A DNA stretch of 64,000 bases from Chloroflexota bacterium (GTDB lineage: Bacteria; Chloroflexota; Anaerolineae; Anaerolineales; Villigracilaceae). The stretch is taken from contig JACRLB010000029.1 in NCBI GenBank assembly GCA_016235445.1, positions 62,001 to 126,000 of the forward strand. The letters are read 5' to 3'. Below are positions 8,761-18,733 of this stretch, in pieces; within the stretch, counting starts at the first letter, position 1; every line of letters starts with the position of its first letter. The translations under genes were made by a program, and so were the position numbers. The notes beneath the pieces are model-generated. The model did no database searches, was not told the origin of the DNA, and saw nothing but the letters and a program-made list of their open reading frames with translations.

Positions 8761-9879
8761 TTACGGGCAGGCGTTGGCGATCTGCTCATCCAGCGTCACC
8801 GCGTAGACGTGATAGCCCGACCCGTCACATGCGGCGCGGAAGTAATAATAGGGGGATGGTTCGGGAAATGCAACCGCTCGTAATGCTTCGATGCTCGGGT
8901 TGGAGATGGGCGCGGGGGGCAGGGCGGCCAACAGGTAGGTGTTGAATGACGAACTGACATTCAAGTCGTCCAGCGAGAGCGGATTTTTCCACCAGGTATT
9001 CGTTTCAAATTGATAGCCGAGGGCGTATTGGACAGTTGGGTCGGCATCCAGCTTCATGCCGATGGCGAGGCGGTTGAGGTAGACCGAAGCGATCTGCGGG
9101 GCTTCTTCGATATGCACGGCTTCACGTTCGACAATGGATGCGAGAGTGACAGCCTGAATGACGGCCAGGTTTTGATTGGCGTAGGCGGTTTGCATGTCGG
9201 CAGTGAGATGGGCGGCAAAGTTGCGGGCTATCGCCTCGAGCAGTTGTTCCACGGTGGTTTCGCGCGGAAGGGTGTAGCTGTCGGGGTAGAAGAATCCTTC
9301 CATTGTGGAGGGAAATGCAAAAGCCAGGACTTGGGGCGGAGTGTTTCCAGCGGCGATAAATGCTTGGGGTGTGATGCCCAGGCCCGAGGTGGGGAGTGAG
9401 GCGGCGATCTCTTCCATCCGCCAGCCCGGCAGGATCACGAGAGTGGCGTCGGTGGGTGAGAGTTTTTGCAAGGCGCGCGCGATGTCGATGATGGATTGGG
9501 CGGGGCTGAGGGTGAAGCCGCCTGATTGGATGGTGAGGTCGATGCCTGTGTAGACGGCGTAATCGTAAAAGACTTGCGCGCTGGAAATGAAACCGAGGGC
9601 TTCGAGCCTGTTGGCAATGGAGTTGACGGATTCGCCCTGCTCCACTTGAAATGGTTGTTCCGTGCCGCTTGCATTGAACGGTGTTGTGAGTTCATTGCCA
9701 TACGACAACAGGCGCGTGGAATATTCGATGCGGTCTGAAATGGAAAGGTGACTCGCGGGCGGGCCGAATAATACTGAGGCGCGCGCAGGGAGGTAATAGA
9801 TGAATGCGAAAACAAAGCCAAGAACGATGATGACAAAAAAGGCGAGGATGAAGTGGAGTTGATAGCGGCGGAAGTTCAT
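8761..9879 (-). CDS. mltG: Endolytic murein transglycosylase MltG (YceG-like)
   Basis: VQAVTLASIVEREAVHIEEAPQIASVYLNRLAIGMKLDADPTVQYALGY; N-terminal TM. Confidence 0.9.
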   Translation of the reverse strand: MNFRRYQLHFILAFFVIIVLGFVFAFIYYLPARASVLFGPPASHLSISDRIEYSTRLLSYGNELTTPFNASGTEQPFQVEQGESVNSIANRLEALGFISSAQVFYDYAVYTGIDLTIQSGGFTLSPAQSIIDIARALQKLSPTDATLVILPGWRMEEIAASLPTSGLGITPQAFIAAGNTPPQVLAFAFPSTMEGFFYPDSYTLPRETTVEQLLEAIARNFAAHLTADMQTAYANQNLAVIQAVTLASIVEREAVHIEEAPQIASVYLNRLAIGMKLDADPTVQYALGYQFETNTWWKNPLSLDDLNVSSSFNTYLLAALPPAPISNPSIEALRAVAFPEPSPYYYFRAACDGSGYHVYAVTLDEQIANACP

Positions 9880-9959
9880 TTTGGATTTACGATTTTTGAT
9901 TTACGATTGATGACTGACGACTGAGTGTTTTCTAGCTGTGTTGAGCCATGATTTACGTT

Positions 9960-10376
9960 TCACGAATCACGTTTGGCTTCAAGATACGATTGCAAAATAA
10001 CCACTGCCGCAAACTCGTCCTGATGACCTGCGCGTTTTTTGCGGGAGACTCCGAGTTCGATGCGGGCGGCGCGGGCGATTTGGGTGCTGAATGATTCGTC
10101 CCACATTTCGATGGGGATGGTCGTTTGATTTTTGAGTTCATCGGCAAAGCGTCCAGCGCGGCGGCCTGCGGGGTTTGGGTTGCCATCTTCGTCGAATGAC
10201 TGGCCGATGACAATTAAACGGACATCGTTTTGCGCGGCAACATCCGCAACCTGCGCCGCGTCGATGAGACGCGAAACATGCTGAATGACTTTCAAGGGGC
10301 TGGCGATGGTGGCGGTCGGGTCGCTGAGCGCGAGGCCGATGCGTTTTTCGCCGTGGTCTATGGCAAGGATTCTCAT
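9960..10376 (-). CDS. ruvX: RuvX/YqgF Holliday junction resolvase
   Basis: MRILAIDHGEKRIGLALSDPTATIASPL... and WDESFST. Confidence 0.9.
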   Translation of the reverse strand: MRILAIDHGEKRIGLALSDPTATIASPLKVIQHVSRLIDAAQVADVAAQNDVRLIVIGQSFDEDGNPNPAGRRAGRFADELKNQTTIPIEMWDESFSTQIARAARIELGVSRKKRAGHQDEFAAVVILQSYLEAKRDS

Positions 10377-10420
10377 GAGTTCTCCAAGTAAACAGGTAAA
10401 CAAGTACACACGAGTGTTCA

Positions 10421-10566
10421 TGCAATGGTTGTCAGCATCCCCCTTTTCCCTCACCCCAATTATGAAGACTTTTCACCGTGTCGACTCCCCCCTCTCCCGA
10501 TGGGAGAGGGCAGGGTGAGGGGTTCACTGCGCAGCATTCAATCTGCCTCCCCTGACAACCATTGCA
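10421..10566. repeat. MITE-like element with 15-bp perfect TIR TGCAATGGTTGTCAG / CTGACAACCATTGCA
   Basis: TIRs read directly; interior CCCTCACCCC..CTCTCCC..GGGAGAGGGCAGGGTGAGGGG; homologous to 31590..31749. Confidence 0.8.
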
Positions 10567-10616
10567 AGTACACACGAAAGTAACACACCAGGAAACATGT
10601 CGGCCTGTATACCTGT

Positions 10617-12131
10617 TTACCTCACCTCCACCGAAATATTGAACGGAATTAACGGCAGCCACTTCCACCACGCGGGGCGGATGGTGATTTGCGGTTTTTC
10701 GCGCAAGGCGAATGTATGTATCAGTGCTGATTCAGCGCGGGCTGGGTCAAGCCCGCGGATGCTGGAAAAAACTTTAACTTCGTCAATCTCGCGGAGTGTG
10801 ACTTGCGTGGCTTTCAATTCAAAGTGTGTAACGCCAGAAGAATCAGTGACGGGGTCTGCCAGCGGCTTGAATTCCAATTCGCCGAAGGGGGAATAACCCT
10901 GCGGGATGGCCGCATTCAAGGTGGAGGCAGTCAATTGATTTAAGTCTTCGTGCAAAATGTAATTCGCGGAAAATTCAACCCGCATTTTCAAAACAAGCGG
11001 TGTGCCTGCTTCTCCCTCAGGCGGGGAAAATTCCTCGATCAAAGTTTCAGCGGTTTCAAATGTACCCAGCAATAAAATGTCATTCGCGCCAATCTGTGCG
11101 CGCATTTGCGTTTCGGCAGAGCGGCGCAAATTTTCCAGCGTCACGTCACGCAGTTCGGCGCGGTCTTCTTCCGATGCGCCAATCGTTTTTGTGTCTGTGC
11201 CGCCTGAAATTGATTCGGGGTTTGTCACAGCCACGGAAAGCCCAAGCAATCCTTCCACGATCAAAATCGAATCTGGTTCGGCGTTCGCTTGCGAGCCTGC
11301 TTCCAACGCTTCGATTTTTACTTCCACAATTTCATCCACGCCCGCGGGCAGGCGCACATCGTTCAAGGTGACAAAGCGAATCAGGTCCGCCGTGGAAATG
11401 ACCGTGCCTGCTGGAACCTCCACTTCATCCTGTCCTAAATTTATAAAACGCGCAATGCCTTTGGCTTTTGATTGCGGCAATGCCATCTCGCTGGTCACGG
11501 CCTGAGACTGTTCCGCATCCACGACGACGGATAAAGCCCGTGCGGGGATGTCGCCAGTCAATGAGACGGATTCAAATAACGGGCTTGCGCTCACTGGAAT
11601 GATGATGGATTGAGTCTGCGATTCGGGATGCAAGGTCAACGCCGCTTGCGGGACGAAGGCGCCTGCCACTGCCAAAACGGCCATTACCCCCGCTGTGAAA
11701 GCAACCACCCGCCCGAGAAGAGATGTGCGCCAGGCGGGTTCTTTTGGATAGACAGAGTCGCGCATCTCGCGCAAGTGGCGGCGGGGCGGCCTGGGCGTGC
11801 GCTGTGTCCTCGGAGCAGAATCAGGCCAAAGGTCCTTTTGAGCCGCGGATGTGGAATGGAAAACTGGGATGTCAAGCGACTCCGCATCCCGTCTCACATT
11901 TGCGCGGCGGGTGACCAATCCCAATTTCGCGCCGAGCGAATCTGCGTGGCGTTGCAGGACTTTCAAATCCAGCAAGCGCAGGGTGACCTGCTCATACTTC
12001 GGCCACACGAGCAAGATGCGCGGCGTCTTTGCCCACGATAATTTATCGCGGACGGAGATCAGGTCGTCGTGGGATTCGAGGGTGATGATTTTGGTTTTCA
12101 AGGTAATGTGGGCATGTAAACAGGTAGACAA
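10617..12131 (-). CDS. Membrane protein with baseplate J/gp47-like C-terminal region
   Basis: TM followed by KAKGIARFINLGQDEVEVPAGTVISTADLIRFVTLNDVRLPAGVDEIVEVKIEALEAGSQANAEPDSI, typical of baseplate J-like proteins. Confidence 0.65.
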   Translation of the reverse strand: MSTCLHAHITLKTKIITLESHDDLISVRDKLSWAKTPRILLVWPKYEQVTLRLLDLKVLQRHADSLGAKLGLVTRRANVRRDAESLDIPVFHSTSAAQKDLWPDSAPRTQRTPRPPRRHLREMRDSVYPKEPAWRTSLLGRVVAFTAGVMAVLAVAGAFVPQAALTLHPESQTQSIIIPVSASPLFESVSLTGDIPARALSVVVDAEQSQAVTSEMALPQSKAKGIARFINLGQDEVEVPAGTVISTADLIRFVTLNDVRLPAGVDEIVEVKIEALEAGSQANAEPDSILIVEGLLGLSVAVTNPESISGGTDTKTIGASEEDRAELRDVTLENLRRSAETQMRAQIGANDILLLGTFETAETLIEEFSPPEGEAGTPLVLKMRVEFSANYILHEDLNQLTASTLNAAIPQGYSPFGELEFKPLADPVTDSSGVTHFELKATQVTLREIDEVKVFSSIRGLDPARAESALIHTFALREKPQITIRPAWWKWLPLIPFNISVEVR

Positions 12132-12140
12132 GTAAACAGG

Positions 12141-13292
12141 TTAGTTGTGCAATTTTCTTGCTTTCTCCACCAGGGTTGGTAAGGCTTTCAAAAACGAATC
12201 CACGTGCTCAACAGTGGAATCCATGCCAAGTGTGATTCGCAGGGAGCCCAACGCCCAATCGCGGGAATAACCTAATGAAGTAATTACTTCGCTTGGTTCG
12301 GGGTTGCCCGTTTTGCAGGCCGAACCCGAAGAACAGGCGAAGCCAGCGGAATCAAGCATTTGCAAAAGCAGGTTGCCATCCACATCTTTGAAGACGAAGG
12401 AGGCGTGGTTGGGCAAACGGTTTTCAGGATGACCCGTCAATTTGGAATCGGGAATCGTTTCAAGGACATTTCCGATGATGTGATCGCGCAACGGCCTGAC
12501 GTGTGCCGTGCGCGATTCGCGTTCTTCCGCCGCGAGATGCAACGCTTCTGCAAAGCCGACGATGTACGGCACGTTCTGCGTCCCTGCCCGCAGACCAAAC
12601 TCCTGCCCGCCGCCCGTCATGTGCGGAAGGAGCATCGTCCCCTTGCGGACGTACAACGCCCCCACCCCTTTCGGCCCGTAAAATTTATGCCCACCGAGCG
12701 ACATCAAATCCACGCCGAGTTTTTCTACGTTCACATCCAAATATGCCGCGGCTTGCACGGCATCTGTATGAAAGAGAATGTTATTTGCCTTTGCAATCGC
12801 CGCCAAGTCAGCAATTGGGTTGATCGTGCCGATCTCATTATTGGCATACATCACCGAAGCAAGCGCGGTGTTGTTGCAGACTGCTTTATTCAACGAATCG
12901 ATTGTCACCCCGCCATGCTCATCCAAGCCCAGCCATTCGAGTAAAAAGCCATATTCTTTTTCAAGTTGTTGCGCGGTCTTGCTCACCGCGTGATGCTCGT
13001 TTTTGGAAGTCAAAATCCACTTTTCGCCAGAGACATTTCGGCGCGCCATCGCCGCTCCGCGCAGGGCGAGATTATCCGATTCAGAGCCGCAGGAGGTGAA
13101 GATGATTTCATCCGCGCGGCAGTGAAGGACTGCGGCGACTTTTTCACGCGCTGAGTCTACGGCGGTTTCGGCTTTTTGTCCCAGCCGATGGACGGAGGAT
13201 GGATTGCCATAATTCTCGCGGAAGTACGGAAGCATCGCATCCAAAACGCGCGCGTCAACAGGTGTGGTGGCGGCATAATCAAGGTAAATCAT
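12141..13292 (-). CDS. Cysteine desulfurase (NifS/IscS family)
   Basis: MIYLDYAATTPVDARVLDAMLPYFRENYGNPSSVH; SLGGHKFYGPKGVGALYVR; CSSGSAC. Confidence 0.93.
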   Translation of the reverse strand: MIYLDYAATTPVDARVLDAMLPYFRENYGNPSSVHRLGQKAETAVDSAREKVAAVLHCRADEIIFTSCGSESDNLALRGAAMARRNVSGEKWILTSKNEHHAVSKTAQQLEKEYGFLLEWLGLDEHGGVTIDSLNKAVCNNTALASVMYANNEIGTINPIADLAAIAKANNILFHTDAVQAAAYLDVNVEKLGVDLMSLGGHKFYGPKGVGALYVRKGTMLLPHMTGGGQEFGLRAGTQNVPYIVGFAEALHLAAEERESRTAHVRPLRDHIIGNVLETIPDSKLTGHPENRLPNHASFVFKDVDGNLLLQMLDSAGFACSSGSACKTGNPEPSEVITSLGYSRDWALGSLRITLGMDSTVEHVDSFLKALPTLVEKARKLHN

Positions 13293-13431
13293 GGATGGGA
13301 TTATACCTGTATAATCCCGTCCATGATTCGCATGAATGCGCGCCTCTTTCTTAATCTGAAAGTTGTTTCAGTTTCATCAGCAGATTCTCGTCCCCGGCCT
13401 TTTGTTGTACAATGACAGCATAGGAGATACC

Positions 13432-14442
13432 ATGAGCGACTTCCTCACCTTCCTCAACACCGCAGACTTCGATACATTGACCAAGACACAGGGCATCACC
13501 CCTTCGCTTGCAGAAAGCCTGATCGCCGCGCGCCCGTTCAACTCCACGGGCGAATGCTTGAAAGTGAAAGGCATGGGCAAAACCCTGCTGGCGCGCTTGC
13601 AGTCCTTTGCCGAGGCGCAGGAGAATGAATCAGAAAACAGAGCCATGATCCCCGTCAAGGAGGAGGCGCCGCCCGCTTTTATGGAGAAGAGTCAGCCTGC
13701 ACAGGAAAATGCAAAAAAGGAAGATTCTTTTTTGTCGCGTCTGGGGCGGGCGTTTCTTAATTTCCTGCGCGCTTTAATTAGATTGATCCTTCTTGTTGCG
13801 CTCATCGGCGGTATTGGCGCGTTGTTGTATTATGGCCTTCCATACATTCAGAGAACATTCATCGCGCCTGTGGAACAAAACGCCGCGCAAATCGGCAGGC
13901 TTGAGTTTGAGATTTCCGTCTTGCAAACGCAGTTGAATGAAATGAATGTTCGCGTGGAAGCCTTGGAAACATCGGTGGAAGCGCACACGCTTTCGATTCA
14001 AAAATTGGAAGGGATACAGGCCGAGATCGAAACCCAATTGCAAACGAACAACGACAAGGTTTTGCTGGAGCTGAAACATGAAGTGATGATGACCCGCGCG
14101 TTGGACACGCTGGCGCGTGCGCGGCTGTATCTGGCGCAAAGTAATTTTGGCCTCGCAAAAATTGACGTGCAATCGGCGCGTGATCTGTTGGCTGAATTGC
14201 AGGTGGAAACAAATGATGATTTGCTTTTGCAGGTCATCTCACGCCTCGACCTTGCGCTGGGCAACCTGCCTGATTTCCCCGTGGTGGCATCAGGTGATTT
14301 GGAGATCGCCTGGCAGATTTTGATGTCTGGGAATGCGCCTGTGATTCCGACGGCAACTTTCACGCCCACACCCGCCGCGTTGGAGACATTCACGCCAATT
14401 CCATTGCCGCCGCCAACGATTGAATCAACCGCGACCCCGTAA
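13432..14442 (+). CDS. HhH-containing membrane coiled-coil protein
   Basis: N-terminal FDTLTKTQGITPSLAESLIAARPFNSTGECLKVKGMGKTLLARL (helix-hairpin-helix); TM; coiled coil; Pro/Thr-rich tail. Confidence 0.65.
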   Translation: MSDFLTFLNTADFDTLTKTQGITPSLAESLIAARPFNSTGECLKVKGMGKTLLARLQSFAEAQENESENRAMIPVKEEAPPAFMEKSQPAQENAKKEDSFLSRLGRAFLNFLRALIRLILLVALIGGIGALLYYGLPYIQRTFIAPVEQNAAQIGRLEFEISVLQTQLNEMNVRVEALETSVEAHTLSIQKLEGIQAEIETQLQTNNDKVLLELKHEVMMTRALDTLARARLYLAQSNFGLAKIDVQSARDLLAELQVETNDDLLLQVISRLDLALGNLPDFPVVASGDLEIAWQILMSGNAPVIPTATFTPTPAALETFTPIPLPPPTIESTATP

Positions 14443-14449
14443 AAGTTTG

Positions 14450-14480
14450 AACTCCGAGAACATCTTCGGAGTTCTTTTTT
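14450..14480. terminator. Intrinsic terminator
   Basis: AACTCCGAGAACATCTTCGGAGTTCTTTTTT. Confidence 0.85.
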
Positions 14481-14525
14481 CGGATGATATAATTTCAAAA
14501 GTTATCACTTCTTAGGAGAAAACTC

Positions 14526-15956
14526 ATGGCACAAAAATTAAAATTCGGCACGGACGGCTGGCGCGGGGTCATCGCAGAGGATTACACCTTCGACAACGTC
14601 CGCCGCGCCGCGCAGGGATTTGCATCTTACATGCTTGCGCAAGACAAAAAAGGGCAGTGGGTTGTGGTCGGTCACGATATGCGTTTTGGCAGTGAGCACT
14701 TCGCCGCGGCAGTTGCAGAAGTGCTGGCTGGCAATGGAATGAAAGTCTATTTGACAGACGGCGCAACGCCAACCCCCGTGATTGCCTACGCCGTCGTGGA
14801 CAAGAAAGCCGCGGGCGCGGTGAACATCACCGCCAGCCACAACCCGCCGACAGACAACGGATTCAAAGTCCGCAATGAGACGGGCGGGGCGATTGACCCC
14901 GAAGGCTTGAAACAGATCGAGGCTTCCATTCCTGATGATGTGAAGGATGTGAAACGTGTTGCGTATTCAGTTGGGGTGACTGAGGGGAATATTGTTAAAT
15001 TTGACGCGGCGACTCCGTACATTGAACACCTGACCCGTGATGGATTAATTGACCTGGGACCCATCAAAGACGCAGGCTTGACCGTGATGGTGGATGTCAT
15101 GTGGGGCAACGGCGCAGGCTGGTTCCCACGTCTGCTTGCGGGCGGCAAGACTCGTGTGATCGAAATTCACAACCACCGCAATCCATCCTTCCCTGAGATG
15201 AAACGTCCCGAACCGATTCAGCCGAATATTGACGTGGGTTTGAAAGCCACCGTGGACAACAAAGCCGATGTACTGCTCATCACCGACGGCGACGCAGACC
15301 GCTGTGGTATTGGCGATGAGAACGGCGAGTTCATCAATCAATTGCGTGTCTTTGGTTTGCTGGCATATTACATGCTCGAAGTCCGCGGCGAACGCGGTGA
15401 CATTGTGAAGACCCTCTCCACCACGGGCATGTTGAACAAGCTCGGCGAGATGTACGGCGTCCCCGTCCACGAGACGGGGGTGGGATTCAAATACGTTGCC
15501 CCGAAGATGACCGAGACCAACGCCCTCATCGGCGGCGAGGAAAGCGGCGGCTATGCCTTCCGTGGAAATGTCCCCGAGCGCGATGGAATTTTGGCTGGCC
15601 TGTACATGCTCGATTTCATGGTGAAGACTGGCAAGAAACCCACAGAATTATTGAAAGACTTGTTCGCCAAAGTGGGCGGTGAATATTTCTACGACCGTGT
15701 GGACAGTCCCTTTAGCGGCGACCCCGATGCCCGCAAAAAGATCATCATGGACAACAATCCCAAGACCCTCGGAGGCCTAAAAGTAACCGAGCTTATCACC
15801 GTGGACGGTTTCCAGTTCAAAATGGAAGACGGCGGCTGGATGTTGATCCGCTTCTCTGGGACGGAACCTATTCTGCGAGTCTATTGCGAGACGCGGCATG
15901 GCGATAAAGTGAAGGCGATTTTGGAAGATGGGTTGAGAGTGGCGGGGATTAAGTAA
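14526..15956 (+). CDS. Phosphoglucomutase/phosphomannomutase
   Basis: [63 protein letters not shown]. Confidence 0.93.
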   Translation: MAQKLKFGTDGWRGVIAEDYTFDNVRRAAQGFASYMLAQDKKGQWVVVGHDMRFGSEHFAAAVAEVLAGNGMKVYLTDGATPTPVIAYAVVDKKAAGAVNITASHNPPTDNGFKVRNETGGAIDPEGLKQIEASIPDDVKDVKRVAYSVGVTEGNIVKFDAATPYIEHLTRDGLIDLGPIKDAGLTVMVDVMWGNGAGWFPRLLAGGKTRVIEIHNHRNPSFPEMKRPEPIQPNIDVGLKATVDNKADVLLITDGDADRCGIGDENGEFINQLRVFGLLAYYMLEVRGERGDIVKTLSTTGMLNKLGEMYGVPVHETGVGFKYVAPKMTETNALIGGEESGGYAFRGNVPERDGILAGLYMLDFMVKTGKKPTELLKDLFAKVGGEYFYDRVDSPFSGDPDARKKIIMDNNPKTLGGLKVTELITVDGFQFKMEDGGWMLIRFSGTEPILRVYCETRHGDKVKAILEDGLRVAGIK

Positions 15957-16151
15957 CGAGGTACGAGTGACAAGTTACGAGTTGCAAGTTACGAGTCAAA
16001 AGGTGATAGCCATTAAAGCGGTGTCTCCTTTTTTTAACGCAGAGCCGCTAAGACGCAAAGATACAAGTAGAATGTAAACAAAAAAAACAAGCAGCCACAA
16101 ACAACGGAACACGCAACTTTCATCCTTCATCCTTGTCCCCATTCTTTTTAT

Positions 16152-16973
16152 ATGCAACTCACCGACACCCACTGCCACCTTGACTATAATAAATTTGACG
16201 ATGACCGCGACGCAGTGATTTTGCGCGCGAATGATTCAGGGGTGATTCGCCTGCTCGTGCCGGGACTCCACCACAGGTCCAGCAAAGAGGCGGTATTGTT
16301 GGCAGAGTCAAACGCCAGCGTGTATGCGGCAGTTGGGTTCCATCCAACTGATTTGGAGGAATTCTCCGAAAGCACATTTCAGGAAGTGAAGGAACTCGCA
16401 AAGCATCCGAAGGTGGTTGCAATTGGGGAGATTGGCATTGATTATTATTGGGTCAAGGAAAACGACAAGCGCGCGATTCAACGCGATGTTCTGAAACAAC
16501 AACTGGCGTTTGCAAAAGAAATGGACAAGCCCGTCATCATCCACATGCGCGAGGAAAACGATGCGTGGATTGGCGATGCGTCTATTGATTTGCTGAAGAT
16601 TTTGGAAGAATGGCAAAACGGTTTGCATGGCACGCTCGCGGAAAAACCAGGCGTATTGCATTCCTTTAATGGAAATCTCGAGACCGCGCAAAAGGCGCTG
16701 GCGTTAAATTTTTATCTCGGAATCACTGGCCCTGTCACTTACAAAAATGCGGATGAAAAACGCAAAATTATCAGACACTTTCCACTTGACAAAATCCTCA
16801 TCGAGACCGATGCTCCATTTCTCGCTCCCGTGCCATTTCGTGGCAAAAGGAACGAACCTGCCTTTGTTCATCATATTGCTGATAAAATAGCAGAAATCCA
16901 TTCCAAAAGCCCTGCGGAGATCGCCGCCATCACAACCGCCAACGCGGCGCGGCTCTTTGCATGGGGAGACTGA
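16152..16973 (+). CDS. TatD family DNase
   Basis: LTDTHCHLDYNKFDDDRDAVI; VAIGEIGIDYYW; ILIETDAPFLAPVPFRGKRNEPAFV. Confidence 0.92.
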   Translation: MQLTDTHCHLDYNKFDDDRDAVILRANDSGVIRLLVPGLHHRSSKEAVLLAESNASVYAAVGFHPTDLEEFSESTFQEVKELAKHPKVVAIGEIGIDYYWVKENDKRAIQRDVLKQQLAFAKEMDKPVIIHMREENDAWIGDASIDLLKILEEWQNGLHGTLAEKPGVLHSFNGNLETAQKALALNFYLGITGPVTYKNADEKRKIIRHFPLDKILIETDAPFLAPVPFRGKRNEPAFVHHIADKIAEIHSKSPAEIAAITTANAARLFAWGD

Positions 16974-17940
16974 TTTGAACGCGGTAACTTTCCTTTCACC
17001 TGTGTTAGAAGAAATCAAACTCGTTGAAGAACGAATGCGCGCCCAGGCCGATGAATCTCATCCCGACCTGCGCGCCGCGCTCGAGCATTTGCTCGCGGCT
17101 GGAGGCAAGCGCATCCGCCCCACCCTCGGCCTGCTCGTTGGCAACATGCTGGGTGCGCCCCTTGAAAAACTCGTCACCCTCGGCGCGGCTGTTGAATTAT
17201 TGCACACCGCAACGCTGGTGCATGACGACCTGATCGACGGCTCCCTGCTTCGCCGCGGCATGGCCACGCTGAATGCGCGCTGGTCGCCGCCCGCCACCGT
17301 GTTGACAGGCGACTATCTTTTTGCGCGAGCCGCAAAACTTGCCGCCGAAACCGATCACCTGCCTTTGATGAAATTATTTTCAGAAACGCTCGCGACCATC
17401 GTCAACGGCGAACTGACGCAAATGTTCACCTCGCGCGGGTTGATCAGCCGCGACAATTATTACAAACGCATTTACGCCAAGACCGCATCCCTGTTTGAAA
17501 TGACTTCGCGCGCCGCGGCCATGGTCAGCCCTGCAAATGAAGAGACGATTGAATCCATGCGCGATTTCGGATATCAGATCGGTGTGGCCTTCCAGATCGT
17601 GGACGACATCCTCGACTTTAATGGCGATCAAAATGCAGTCGGCAAACCGCTCGGTTCGGACCTGTTGAATGGTCTGGTGACCCTGCCAGCCATTTACTAC
17701 GCTGAGGCCAATCCGACGGACGCCGATGTCGCATCCCTGCCCAATGGCGGCTGGACCAACAACGACAACATGACCCGCCTCGTGGATAACATCCGCATGA
17801 GTGATGCCTCCAAGAAAGCCATGCTCGAAGCCGAACAGCACATAGACCGCGCTCTCGCCTGCCTCGATTCGATGGACTCCTGCGTCGAATGCGAAGCCCT
17901 GGAAAACCTTGCCAAATATATTGTAGATAGAAAAGTGTAA
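16957..17940 (+). CDS. Polyprenyl synthetase family protein
   Basis: GGKRIRPTLGLLVG, LVHDDLIDGSLLRRG, FQIVDDILDFNGDQNAVGKPLGSDL; may start a little downstream of 16957. Confidence 0.92.
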   Translation: MHGETDLNAVTFLSPVLEEIKLVEERMRAQADESHPDLRAALEHLLAAGGKRIRPTLGLLVGNMLGAPLEKLVTLGAAVELLHTATLVHDDLIDGSLLRRGMATLNARWSPPATVLTGDYLFARAAKLAAETDHLPLMKLFSETLATIVNGELTQMFTSRGLISRDNYYKRIYAKTASLFEMTSRAAAMVSPANEETIESMRDFGYQIGVAFQIVDDILDFNGDQNAVGKPLGSDLLNGLVTLPAIYYAEANPTDADVASLPNGGWTNNDNMTRLVDNIRMSDASKKAMLEAEQHIDRALACLDSMDSCVECEALENLAKYIVDRKV

Positions 17941-17947
17941 ACTTATA

Positions 17948-18083
17948 TCCGTCCTGAGCGGAGTGACGAGTGCTTTTCGAGGAACGAAGCCGAAGGACAA
18001 GTTAACGTAAAACATCAAATATCCTATATTCGCGTCCTTCGACTTCGCCGCACAAAAAACGCGCGGCTCCGCTCAGGACGAAG
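17948..18083. repeat. Inverted repeat, GTCCTGAGCGGAG..GAAGCCGAAGGAC / GTCCTTCGACTTCG..CCGCTCAGGACG family
   Basis: Two opposed copies; the same words occur inside metG and at ~8640-8740. Confidence 0.75.
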
Positions 18084-18097
18084 AAAACAACCCTCCC

Positions 18098-18604
18098 ATG
18101 CCCAGCCCTAAAAAACCCTTCCGCTTTAACGTCGGTTTCATCATTCACGCAGAGATCGGCTATAACCACGACTTTCCCTTTGAGTTTGAGAAGGTCAACC
18201 TTGAAGACCTCGAACTGCGCCATTTTGGAGGTATTGCCAATGTCGGCAAGACCCCGCAGGGACTCATCCTGCAAGGTGACTTCTCCGCTGAAACATCGCT
18301 CAAATGCGTGCGCTGTCTGACAGATTTCGACCACGCATTAGACTGGTCTTTCACCGAGTTGTACGCCTTCGATCAACGCTCCGAAACCGAGGAAGGCCTG
18401 CTCATTCCCGATGACGCGCATCTTGATATTGCAGAAATGCTGCGCGAGTATGCCCTGCTCGAAGTTCCCATCAGCCCTGTTTGCAAGCCCAGTTGCAAGG
18501 GGCTTTGTCCTGAATGCGGGCAGAACCTAAACGAGAAGGATTGCGGCCACAGGCCTGAACCATCCGATTCTCCATTTGCAAAACTAAAAGACCTGTTGAA
18601 ATAG
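18098..18604 (+). CDS. DUF177 / YceD family protein
   Basis: CVRCLTDFDHALDWSFTELYAF...; CKPSCKGLCPECGQNLNEKDCGH. Confidence 0.85.
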   Translation: MPSPKKPFRFNVGFIIHAEIGYNHDFPFEFEKVNLEDLELRHFGGIANVGKTPQGLILQGDFSAETSLKCVRCLTDFDHALDWSFTELYAFDQRSETEEGLLIPDDAHLDIAEMLREYALLEVPISPVCKPSCKGLCPECGQNLNEKDCGHRPEPSDSPFAKLKDLLK

Positions 18605-18606
18605 CG

Positions 18607-18634
18607 AATGCTCCCCAGATCGGGGAGCATTTCT
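18607..18634. terminator. Intrinsic terminator-like hairpin
   Basis: AATGCTCCCCAGATCGGGGAGCATTTCT. Confidence 0.75.
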
Positions 18635-18733
18635 ATTATCAGTAGTTCACGAAAAGGCTTCGTAGTAGCGACTTTAGTTGCTTTTTACCCGAACGACTAA
18701 AGTCGTTACTGCGTTCTCGTGAAGTTCTGATTA

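Noticed and set aside
10617-12131. Contractile injection system or prophage at the baseplate J-like gene
   Set aside because: No other phage or injection genes in the window.
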